Source of the DNA: a virus
Strand: one strand, 5' to 3'
Length of the DNA: 37,639 nt
IMG/VR virus record: IMGVR_UViG_3300030098_003377
Span: 1 to 37,639 of that record
Positions 1 to 4,337 of this stretch are shown in pieces. Numbering within the stretch: the first letter of the stretch is position 1; each line of letters starts with the position of its first letter. Made by a program: the position numbers and the translations under genes. The notes under the pieces were generated by a model. The model had not been told where the DNA came from and searched no databases. It saw only the letters and a list, made by a program, of their open reading frames with translations.

Positions 1-174
1 ATCAAGAACTCCTTGAAATTGTATGATATTAAAATGTTATCTTCTTCCCAAGAATGGAGAGAATATGATAATTTATTTGATAAACTTGCCGAGTTAAGTG
101 ATACGAGTCGCGAGACGGATTTTTATAAACAACCTAAAAGGATTAAGCATGGTAAAGATTTAGATAGTCTGTAA
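1..174 (+). CDS. C-terminal end of an unrecognised protein (5' truncated)
   Basis: Frame 1 is open from the window edge to a TAA at 172-174, giving 57 residues that are charged and aromatic, with the motif QEWREYDNLFDKLAEL followed by a basic stretch (KQPKRIKHGK) and an ending DLDSL. An internal ATG at 34 exists, but the frame is open upstream of it, so a longer gene entering from the left is more likely. I do not recognise the family. A weak hairpin with a T run follows at 191-210, which fits the end of a transcription unit. It could instead be a small ORF starting at the internal ATG. Confidence 0.6.
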   Translation: MKNSLKLYDIKMLSSSQEWREYDNLFDKLAELSDTSRETDFYKQPKRIKHGKDLDSL

Positions 175-190
175 ATTACAATTATTATAA

Positions 191-210
191 CTAACTCTGT
201 TAGGGTTTTT
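191..210 (+). terminator. Weak intrinsic terminator-like hairpin
   Basis: CTAAC (191-195), a three-base loop TCT, and GTTAG (199-203) form a five-pair stem, followed by GG and five T. It lies 17 bases after the stop of the left-edge gene, as expected for a terminator, but the stem is short and AT-rich. Confidence 0.35.
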
Positions 211-276
211 GCCGAGGTTGTATATAACTTTAAAGGGATGTAATATTCACAATAGAATAATAGTAACTGACGCGTC

Positions 277-296
277 TAAAGTGTCTGTTTAGTGTA
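277..296 (+). promoter_or_regulatory. Shared upstream motif, copy 1 (TAAAGTGTCTGT-N4-TGTA)
   Basis: TAAAGTGTCTGT at 277-288 followed after four bases by TGTA at 293-296. The same 12-mer with the same spacing to TGTA recurs at 3040-3059. Both copies lie shortly upstream of small ORFs (ATG 313 and ATG 3096). I infer a phage-specific promoter or operator; no known factor is assigned. Confidence 0.35.
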
Positions 297-312
297 GATA
301 CAAAAAGCATTT

Positions 313-660
313 ATGAGAAAACTTGAAAGACAAATGAACTTCGCAGTTAGCAACAAAGGCAACTGGTCAGGTTCAAATACTCAGGTTATCTTCAACTCAA
401 ACACAAATTGCAGTCAAATCTATCTACATGGTCATCACATTGCAACCTTTTGCCATGAAACTAGAGCAGTTAAGATTAACTCCTGTGGTTATCAAACAAG
501 AACCACAAAAGGTCGTCTTAATGCACTATTAGAAGAGGTAAAATGCGGTTGTAGAATATTTCAGAAAAACTGGGATTGGTTCGTTAAGTATAACGATCAG
601 ACCACACTTTTCAGAGATGGTATGATTTTGCTAGATGCTGATTCACTCATTACTGCATAA
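313..660 (+). CDS. Small phage protein, DUF8033-like (115 aa)
   Basis: A 115-residue protein that resembles a family of small proteins seen in marine T4-like phages (I recall the label DUF8033, without certainty). Typical pieces are the N-terminal MRKLERQMNFAVSNKGNW, a middle 'IYLHGHHIAT' strand, the 'GYQTRTTKGRLNALL' segment (about residues 59-73) and the 'IFQKNWDWFV' motif (about 82-91). Function is not known; the motif pattern suggests a small alpha/beta domain. The ATG at 313 is used because the RKLERQMN start matches the family; an ATG at 334 is an alternative. No clear Shine-Dalgarno is visible. It stands alone, preceded by a shared upstream motif and followed directly by a strong terminator, so it is probably a single-gene unit. 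Confidence 0.8.
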   Translation: MRKLERQMNFAVSNKGNWSGSNTQVIFNSNTNCSQIYLHGHHIATFCHETRAVKINSCGYQTRTTKGRLNALLEEVKCGCRIFQKNWDWFVKYNDQTTLFRDGMILLDADSLITA

Positions 661-667
661 CATTGTC

Positions 668-696
668 AGGGAGACTAACAATTAGTTTCCCTTTTT
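668..696 (+). terminator. Intrinsic terminator
   Basis: GGGAGACTAA (669-678), loop CAA, TTAGTTTCCC (682-691), then five T. The ten-pair stem has one G-T pair. It starts 8 bases after the stop codon of the 115-aa gene and separates it from the small-ORF cluster. Confidence 0.8.
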
Positions 697-735
697 ATCT
701 GCACAAAACTATTCATTTATTATGGAGATTACATC

Positions 736-1008
736 ATGGAACTAACATCAAAAGACGGTAATATGGTTGTTGATTTCTATCCTATTAAAGATCTGGATAA
801 TAATCTAATCAACAATCGTATGTTAAAAGTATTATCTTTCAGAGGTGATACACAGAAAAAAATGATAATTAGCAAAGACGAGTTTTATTATCAAGTAAGG
901 GAGTATATTAAGGATTGTAAGTATAAAGTAACTTCAGAATATATGCCACCACAATTATATCATTCTTGGCATTATTTAAAAGGTTTAATTAACAATGAGG
1001 AGGTGTAA
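736..1008 (+). CDS. Hypothetical protein, first gene of small-ORF cluster (90 aa)
   Basis: A 90-residue protein of unrecognised family. It has a short N-terminal beta-rich part (ELTSKDGNMVVDFYPI), a basic middle (FRGDTQKKMIISKDEF) and a tyrosine-rich helical C-terminal half (YYQVREYIKDCKY, YHSWHYLKGLI). No signal peptide or membrane segment is visible. A GGAG at 724-727 lies upstream of the ATG with good spacing. The next gene starts two bases after its stop codon, so it is co-transcribed with the following small ORFs. I infer a cytoplasmic early protein of unknown role. Confidence 0.7.
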   Translation: MELTSKDGNMVVDFYPIKDLDNNLINNRMLKVLSFRGDTQKKMIISKDEFYYQVREYIKDCKYKVTSEYMPPQLYHSWHYLKGLINNEEV

Positions 1009-1010
1009 TT

Positions 1011-1172
1011 ATGAGGTATTCTGTACATTGTCCATCCGCACCTTACGAGAATAGTTCTTTCATTAACCTCGAAGATTGTTGGGGTTTATGTTTACAATTA
1101 TCGGAAGATTACGGATATGCAGAAGTTAGATATGGAAATTGTTTCCTTGGTTCTTATACAAATGGAGGTTAA
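1011..1172 (+). CDS. Hypothetical protein (53 aa)
   Basis: A 53-codon ORF from ATG 1011 to TAA 1170-1172. It begins MRYSVHCPSAPYENSSF, contains four cysteines (C7, C23, C27, C45), and ends in a 'EDYGYAEVRYGNC' segment. Support comes from a near-perfect Shine-Dalgarno, GAGGAGGT at about 997-1004, overlapping the end of the previous gene, and from the next gene's GGAGGT lying inside its own last codons. The longer reading frame starting at 1117 overlaps this gene and is better read as starting at 1177. Family not recognised; the cysteines could bind a metal, but this is only inference. Confidence 0.65.
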   Translation: MRYSVHCPSAPYENSSFINLEDCWGLCLQLSEDYGYAEVRYGNCFLGSYTNGG

Positions 1173-1176
1173 TCAC

Positions 1177-1350
1177 ATGAAAAAGTTTACATCAAAGATT
1201 GATAATTGCGTGATTGATTATCAAATAGTCAACGGCAATTTATCATATAGAACAGAGGGAACTGACTGGCAAGATTTCATATTAGAAGATAAAAGAGCAT
1301 ATTCAAAAGAAGAATATGCAGAGTTCTTATCACTTTTAGGAGGTAATTAA
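1177..1350 (+). CDS. Hypothetical protein (57 aa)
   Basis: ATG 1177 was chosen over the upstream in-frame ATG at 1117 because GGAGGT at about 1164-1169 is correctly placed for 1177, and 1117 would overlap the previous gene by 56 bases. The 57 residues begin MKKFTSKIDNCVIDYQI and contain an acidic/aromatic C-terminal part (WQDFILEDKRAYSKEEYAEFL). No domain is recognised. The length and the beta-then-helix pattern suggest a small soluble protein. It is followed after two bases by the next ORF of the cluster. Confidence 0.65.
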   Translation: MKKFTSKIDNCVIDYQIVNGNLSYRTEGTDWQDFILEDKRAYSKEEYAEFLSLLGGN

Positions 1351-1352
1351 CC

Positions 1353-1712
1353 ATGTATAGTTCAGAAACTTTCGGTAGAATCTTCTGGGTAGATGATGAT
1401 TATGAGTTTAAATCTTGCCCACTAAATGTAGATGGAACTGGTGATTTTTCGTGTGATGATTATGTATCAGAATGGGATGATTTCACTGAGGTAGATATGA
1501 ATTTACTTCTTGCAATTCATAGATGTGAGTTAATTAATAAGGTACAATATGCTGGTAGTTTATCACATAAGGAAACCCCTAAAGTATCAAATAGCGAATC
1601 AAAGATGAATACTTATGATGAGAAATTATACAAGGAAATAGTTAAAGATAGTGAGTTTAGTTATGGTAAGTTTAATGAGTCAAATTACCCTCTACATTTA
1701 CAACAACACTAA
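1353..1712 (+). CDS. Hypothetical acidic protein (119 aa)
   Basis: The largest ORF of the small-gene cluster. The N-terminal 60 residues are rich in Asp, Trp and Phe (FGRIFWVDDDYEFKSCP, SEWDDFTEVDM) and strongly acidic; a low-complexity linker (HKETPKVSNSESK) leads to a charged C-terminal part. The ATG at 1353 has AGGAGGT about ten bases upstream. Acidic, aromatic small phage proteins are sometimes inhibitors or DNA mimics of host enzymes, but nothing here identifies a target. No homologue recognised. Confidence 0.65.
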   Translation: MYSSETFGRIFWVDDDYEFKSCPLNVDGTGDFSCDDYVSEWDDFTEVDMNLLLAIHRCELINKVQYAGSLSHKETPKVSNSESKMNTYDEKLYKEIVKDSEFSYGKFNESNYPLHLQQH

Positions 1713-1737
1713 GCAAATTCATCCTCAATTCTTTATT

Positions 1738-1902
1738 ATGAACCAAACCGAATTAGACAATTTCAGTATCACAAACAAATCTGATTTAGACAAGTTAAGT
1801 GATGCTTATGAAGGCAATCTTCTCAACTATTTTTATGGATTTACACCAGAAGAATCACGTAAGTTTAACAAATTAAAAAGACAAATTAAGAGGAGGAAGT
1901 AA
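1738..1902 (+). CDS. Hypothetical protein (54 aa)
   Basis: Read from ATG 1738. An upstream extension of this frame to 1651 would overlap the previous gene by 62 bases and encodes an unlikely sequence, so it is not used. The 54 residues have an N-terminal acidic half (MNQTELDNFSITNKSDLDKL) and a lysine/arginine-rich tail (KFNKLKRQIKRRK), a charge split seen in small nucleic-acid or protein binding peptides. No clear ribosome site precedes the ATG. Its last codons contain the AGGAGG that serves the next gene. Confidence 0.55.
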   Translation: MNQTELDNFSITNKSDLDKLSDAYEGNLLNYFYGFTPEESRKFNKLKRQIKRRK

Positions 1903-1904
1903 CA

Positions 1905-2069
1905 ATGACAAAGCAAACATTAAGTGTTAATCAGTACGAACAATTACAAAAACAATTTAACTTTCAAGATCAACAATATGGATCTGTTAATTGTTATCAT
2001 AGTCCGTTATATTACAACAATCCTTTATACTTTGATCCACTATCTTATGAGGTAATTGACAATGACTAA
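1905..2069 (+). CDS. Hypothetical Gln/Tyr-rich protein (54 aa)
   Basis: ORF from ATG 1905 to TAA 2067-2069. The product is rich in Gln, Asn and Tyr (QYEQLQKQFNFQDQQYG, then PLYYNNPLYFDPLSYE). Support is a strong AGGAGG at 1891-1896, eight bases before the start, and tight packing: the next gene begins inside its last three codons. Function unknown; the composition suggests a flexible or aggregation-prone peptide. Confidence 0.55.
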   Translation: MTKQTLSVNQYEQLQKQFNFQDQQYGSVNCYHSPLYYNNPLYFDPLSYEVIDND

Positions 2070-2190
2070 ACCTGAATTACCACCAATACTTAATACTAAA
2101 GAATACAATTCATTAGTACAAAAGTATAAACAAGAAGAGAAAGATAAGCAATATTGTTATAAACCTTACAGAACAATTCACAACTATTAA
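2062..2190 (+). CDS. Hypothetical peptide (42 aa)
   Basis: ORF from ATG 2062, overlapping the previous stop by eight bases, ending with TAA 2188-2190. GAGGT at 2049-2053 is well placed. The sequence starts MTKPELPPILNTKEYN and is lysine-rich through the middle (KYKQEEKDK). Short and not recognised; judged real mainly from the ribosome site and the operon-like overlap. Confidence 0.5.
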   Translation: MTKPELPPILNTKEYNSLVQKYKQEEKDKQYCYKPYRTIHNY

Positions 2191-2196
2191 TTAACA

Positions 2197-2346
2197 ATGA
2201 ACACTACTATTCGTTACTGGTTTCCTAATACAATCAAATGCAAATATATGTCATTTGAAACATATTCAAAAGCAGAAAAGATCATTGAATTGTTTAAACA
2301 AATTGACGTTAAATCGGAGGTAGTAGTAGGTAATCAAGGAAGATGA
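2197..2346 (+). CDS. Hypothetical protein (49 aa)
   Basis: ORF from ATG 2197 to TGA 2344-2346. The order strand (TIRYWFPNTIKCKYMSF), helix (YSKAEKIIELFKQI), strand (VKSEVVVG) is a plausible small ferredoxin-like half. No strong Shine-Dalgarno is seen. The stop codon overlaps the start of the following membrane peptide (ATGA), a classic translational coupling arrangement. Confidence 0.5.
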   Translation: MNTTIRYWFPNTIKCKYMSFETYSKAEKIIELFKQIDVKSEVVVGNQGR

Positions 2347-2441
2347 TTACAGTCACTAAAATGTTATCAAAGGTGGCAAACTTCGTCTTCTTTATTATAC
2401 TAGGAAGAGTGCTATTTGTCCTACTAAGTAACACTAACTAG
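2343..2441 (+). CDS. 32-residue single-span membrane peptide
   Basis: ORF from ATG 2343 (overlapping the previous TGA) to TAG 2439-2441. After a short N-terminus MITVTKMLSK, residues 11-29 are almost entirely hydrophobic (VANFVFFIILGRVLFVLL), enough for one transmembrane helix interrupted by a GR pair. A GGAAG lies just upstream of the ATG. Small phage membrane peptides can act as holins, superinfection exclusion factors or host-membrane enzyme modulators; the sequence does not discriminate. It closes the cluster, 11 bases before a hairpin. Confidence 0.45.
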   Translation: MITVTKMLSKVANFVFFIILGRVLFVLLSNTN

Positions 2442-2452
2442 AACACAATCGT

Positions 2453-2482
2453 TACCCCTTAGTTTTCCACAACTTAGGGGTA
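2453..2482 (+). terminator. Possible terminator hairpin ending the small-ORF cluster
   Basis: TACCCCTTAG (2453-2462) pairs with CTTAGGGGTA (2473-2482) apart from one T-T mismatch, with a ten-base loop. It is followed by only three T before C, so the U tract is poor. It lies just after the last small ORF, which is where a terminator is expected; the loop contains the first TTTTCCACA box. Confidence 0.45.
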
Positions 2483-2498
2483 TTTCTGTGGAAAACTA
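2460..2498. repeat. 12-bp perfect inverted repeat built from two TTTTCCACA boxes
   Basis: TAGTTTTCCACA (2460-2471) and its exact reverse complement TGTGGAAAACTA (2487-2498) are separated by 15 bases. Each arm contains a nine-base DnaA-box-like sequence, so the two boxes face each other. This competes with the 2453-2482 hairpin for pairing. Confidence 0.8.
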
Positions 2499-2812
2499 TT
2501 ACTTAATGATGCAAATATGCTTTAAAAAGGTTTAAAAATGGTCTAATAAATAGGGTCGTTAAATATATCTCTTTTCCACAAGTATGTTGAAAAGTATAAA
2601 CAATAGAGTGGAAAACGTGTGGAATTGTTGTTAGTTAGTGTGGAAATATTGTGGAATAAAGTGTTGATTTTATAGTGATCTTACCGAGCAGAGTATAACA
2701 CGAACTCGGTATAATTGCAATACCCTCGTTTATATTTTGTAGGGATATTACAATTATTAAAATATAAAGATTTCTGTATAAATATGGTCATAATACTTGA
2801 CACTTTTCCACA
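2463..2812. other. Cluster of cyanobacterial-type DnaA boxes; candidate replication origin or DnaA-responsive region
   Basis: Four exact TTTTCCACA boxes: 2463-2471 (+), 2487-2495 (-), 2572-2580 (+) and 2804-2812 (+). Between them is an array of four GTGGAA cores on one strand, at 2608, 2619, 2640 and 2651, each part of a 7/9 or 8/9 match to the reversed box. Their spacings are 11, 21 and 11 bases, so they lie on one face of the helix. An AT-rich stretch with a TTTAAAAA direct repeat (2521 and 2531) lies between boxes. TTTTCCACA is the DnaA-box consensus reported for Synechococcus oriC and fits the wider TTWTNCACA rule. No ORF I can support occupies 2442-2853. An origin is inference; a DnaA-titrating or regulatory site is the alternative. 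Confidence 0.55.
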
Positions 2813-2825
2813 GAAGTATTATAAT
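2797..2825 (+). promoter_or_regulatory. Perfect sigma-70 consensus promoter containing a DnaA box
   Basis: TTGACA (2797-2802), exactly 17 bases, TATAAT (2820-2825). The spacer carries a perfect TTTTCCACA at 2804-2812, directly abutting the -35 element. Transcription would start near 2832 and leave about 22 bases before the ATG at 2854. Binding of host DnaA at this box would be expected to block RNA polymerase. Confidence 0.85.
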
Positions 2826-2853
2826 AAAGTATACACAACTACCGTCTAATCTC

Positions 2854-3033
2854 ATGACAGTTTCTAACTATTATGGACAGAAGAGTAAGTATAGAATAAC
2901 ACTGGAATTAGACGTGCTAGATGACTTTAACCCACGGCAAATTGATTGGAGGAAAGTATTACAAATTGAAGAAAATGAAGACCTTGATTGTTACATTGAG
3001 GACATAGATTCTCCGTTGGATTATTATAACTGA
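2854..3033 (+). CDS. Hypothetical protein driven by the DnaA-box promoter (59 aa)
   Basis: Read from ATG 2854; the frame is open back to a TTG at 2797, but that codon is the -35 element of the promoter and would be untranscribed. The 59 residues contain a beta-rich N-terminal half (YRITLELDVLDDF) and a strongly acidic C-terminal half (IEENEDLDCYIEDIDSPLDYY). No Shine-Dalgarno is visible in the 22-base leader. Family not recognised; small, acidic and under a maximal-strength host promoter, it looks like an early host-directed protein. Confidence 0.65.
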   Translation: MTVSNYYGQKSKYRITLELDVLDDFNPRQIDWRKVLQIEENEDLDCYIEDIDSPLDYYN

Positions 3034-3039
3034 AGCGAG

Positions 3040-3059
3040 TAAAGTGTCTGTACTATGTA
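3040..3059 (+). promoter_or_regulatory. Shared upstream motif, copy 2 (TAAAGTGTCTGT-N4-TGTA)
   Basis: TAAAGTGTCTGT at 3040-3051 and TGTA at 3056-3059, identical in the 12-mer and in spacing to the copy at 277-296. It lies between the 59-aa gene and the 41-aa gene, about 37 bases before the latter's ATG. Confidence 0.35.
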
Positions 3060-3095
3060 AGGGTTAATGCCCACAACAGTTACTAACATTTTATT

Positions 3096-3221
3096 ATGGC
3101 AAATTACGTTCGCCCAGTATCACAAACCTTTGCAGAATTCTTACTAGATAATGCAAACAATGGTGATGAAATCTTGGCAGTCCTCGATGATATTGTGGAG
3201 GTGCAAGATACAGCACTTTAA
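3096..3221 (+). CDS. Hypothetical acidic peptide (41 aa)
   Basis: ORF from ATG 3096 to TAA 3219-3221. It begins MANYVRPVSQTFAEFLLDNA and continues as a largely acidic helical segment (DEILAVLDDIVEVQD), giving an amphipathic pattern. No clear ribosome site precedes it. I do not assign a family. It lies between two regulatory blocks and has the shared TAAAGTGTCTGT motif just upstream, which supports a separately controlled gene. Confidence 0.55.
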   Translation: MANYVRPVSQTFAEFLLDNANNGDEILAVLDDIVEVQDTAL

Positions 3222-3306
3222 CTAACACAAACCGTTATACACAGTTCTTATAACTTAACTGTGCGAATATGCGTGGGGTTTATGTTACATAGTGGTTACA
3301 CAGTTG

Positions 3307-3335
3307 TTGACATAAACCTCGTGTAATATTATAAT
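3307..3335 (+). promoter_or_regulatory. Perfect sigma-70 consensus promoter
   Basis: TTGACA (3307-3312), exactly 17 bases, TATAAT (3330-3335). The -35 element is covered by the right arm of the inverted repeat GGTTTATGT/ACATAAACC, and a palindrome ATAACAGTTAT (3341-3351) sits at the expected start point, so repressor control is plausible. The first downstream gene starts at 3521, leaving a leader of about 180 bases. Confidence 0.8.
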
Positions 3336-3350
3336 GGTTTATAACAGTTA

Positions 3351-3380
3351 TTGACAGTGTTTTGCCCCCTTGTGTGTTAT
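3351..3380 (+). promoter_or_regulatory. Possible second tandem promoter
   Basis: TTGACA at 3351-3356 with TGTTAT at 3375-3380 (18-base spacing; 4/6 match to the -10). The -35 shares the 13-base element ACAGTTNTTGACA with the perfect promoter just upstream. The weak -10 keeps confidence low. Confidence 0.35.
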
Positions 3381-3449
3381 TGCCGATGCGGGCGTTGCGT
3401 TTATAAAAAAAGGAACCTTCCTAACCTACAGAGGTGACAGATCGAGTTG

Positions 3450-3511
3450 TATATAAAAAAATCCCGTAAAATTTTTTTGACCTTCTCAGGTTTCATATAT
3501 AAAAAAATCCC
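3450..3511 (+). repeat. 16-bp direct repeat before the 76-aa gene
   Basis: TATATAAAAAAATCCC occurs at 3450-3465 and again at 3496-3511, 46 bases apart. The second copy ends nine bases before the ATG at 3521. It may be a duplicated promoter-like or mRNA-leader element; no function is established from the sequence. Confidence 0.7.
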
Positions 3512-3520
3512 CCAGTAAAA

Positions 3521-3751
3521 ATGCCCCTAGAAGATGATATAACAACATACCACATCTACGTAAAGGATCGGTGCATATATCATAATTTAAAGCAAGACGA
3601 GTTTGAGGAGACATGGGAGTTACTCAACGTCATGGTAGGGTTGTTAAAGACAGATTATACAGAGAGTGATTTGAGTTATGAGAAAGCTGCCCCCACAGTA
3701 GGTGTTGGAGGTCCAATAAGAATAGAACCAAGTGGTGATGATTCCTATTAG
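3521..3751 (+). CDS. Conserved-type small cyanophage protein (76 aa)
   Basis: A 76-residue protein whose core (TTYHIYVKDRCIYHNLKQDEFEETWELLNVMVGL, residues about 8-42) matches my memory of a short protein found in many marine T4-like phages next to baseplate genes. The C-terminal end is a glycine/proline-rich tail (VGVGGPIRIEPSGDDSY). Predicted as two strands and a helix; function unknown. The ATG at 3521 follows a 16-base direct repeat; no strong ribosome site is seen. Its stop codon abuts the ATG of the oxygenase gene, so the two are co-translated. Confidence 0.7.
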   Translation: MPLEDDITTYHIYVKDRCIYHNLKQDEFEETWELLNVMVGLLKTDYTESDLSYEKAAPTVGVGGPIRIEPSGDDSY

Positions 3752-4288
3752 ATGATAGAAACTAAACAAGTTTTCAGTACTCCTATATGGAGAGCATATA
3801 ATGAATTACCCAGAGGTGCATATGAGTGGGCATTAGAGTATCAAGAAGAAAACGAATCTAAACCGAGATCAAATAGGGGAGGATATCAGAGTGTTCCACA
3901 GACATCTGATTTCCTTCCTTATCCTTTTAGGGATCATATACTAAACACCTTTCCATTCAGAGATAAGATAGAGATGAGTAGTTGGTGGTTGAATGTAAAT
4001 GAGAAAGGTGATTTTAATATGCAACACACTCACCCTAGATGTGATCTATCTGGTATATGGTATTTGACTGATAATAATAACACTCTAGTATTTTCAGATC
4101 CTCTTCAACATACAAGACATACTCTTTATAAAGCATTTCCTGAATTGGGTGTATGTGAAGGTGTATTTGTAAATGCAAAGGCAGGAGAGATACTTATATT
4201 TCCATCAGATCTTCCACATTTTGTTGAACCTCATCCGTTAGATACTAAACGTATTTCGGTTTCCTTCAATATGCATCTAATTAATTGA
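3752..4288 (+). CDS. 2OG-Fe(II) oxygenase family protein (178 aa)
   Basis: A likely 2-oxoglutarate and iron dependent dioxygenase of the short phage type (2OG-FeII_Oxy_5-like). The double-stranded beta-helix core is recognisable from HTHPRCDLSGIWYL (H92, H94, D98), the strand TLVFSDP (about 111-117), and the C-terminal block GEILIFPSDLPHFVEPHP with H156 as probable distal iron ligand and R167 in KRISVSFN as probable 2OG-binding arginine. These enzymes hydroxylate proteins, nucleotides or small molecules; the substrate here is unknown. Marine T4-like phages commonly carry several. The ATG follows the previous stop directly. Length is usual for the family. The stop codon lies inside the -35 element of the next gene's promoter. 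Confidence 0.85.
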   Translation: MIETKQVFSTPIWRAYNELPRGAYEWALEYQEENESKPRSNRGGYQSVPQTSDFLPYPFRDHILNTFPFRDKIEMSSWWLNVNEKGDFNMQHTHPRCDLSGIWYLTDNNNTLVFSDPLQHTRHTLYKAFPELGVCEGVFVNAKAGEILIFPSDLPHFVEPHPLDTKRISVSFNMHLIN

Positions 4289-4313
4289 CAACTATATAAT
4301 ATCACTGTATAAT
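4285..4313 (+). promoter_or_regulatory. Perfect sigma-70 consensus promoter for the glycosyltransferase gene
   Basis: TTGACA (4285-4290) overlaps the oxygenase stop codon; exactly 17 bases later is TATAAT (4308-4313). Expected start near 4320, about 18 bases before the ATG at 4338. A second TATAAT at 4295-4300 lies inside the spacer. Confidence 0.85.
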
Positions 4314-4337
4314 TGAAATGAAGGTAACTTAAAGGTT

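Larger units (their letters stand above)
3222..3520. other. Non-coding regulatory block
   Basis: About 300 bases without a supportable ORF. It contains a TTATACACA box (3235-3243, an exact TTATNCACA DnaA-type site), an inverted repeat CACAGTT/AACTGTG (3240-3246, 3257-3263), another inverted repeat GGTTTATGT/ACATAAACC (3277-3285, 3310-3318), a perfect sigma-70 promoter, a repeated ACAGTTNTTGACA element, and a duplicated 16-mer near the right end. I saw no tRNA or recognisable small RNA, though the roughly 180-base leader after the promoter could hold one. Confidence 0.6.

Noticed and set aside
218-246. Sigma-70 promoter TTGTAT-N17-TAATAT before the 115-aa gene
   Set aside because: Only 3/6 and 4/6 matches; in AT-rich DNA this is expected by chance.
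1117-1176. Upstream extension of the 57-aa gene to ATG 1117
   Set aside because: It overlaps the 53-aa ORF in another frame, and the GGAGGT is placed for ATG 1177.
1651-1737. Frameshift or fusion joining the 119-aa and 54-aa ORFs
   Set aside because: No slippery sequence is visible, and the second ORF has its own ATG after the first stop; separate genes are simpler.
3403-3421. Minus-strand terminator from AGGAACCTTCCT next to a run of A
   Set aside because: The loop would be only two bases, so the hairpin cannot form well, and no minus-strand gene ends here.
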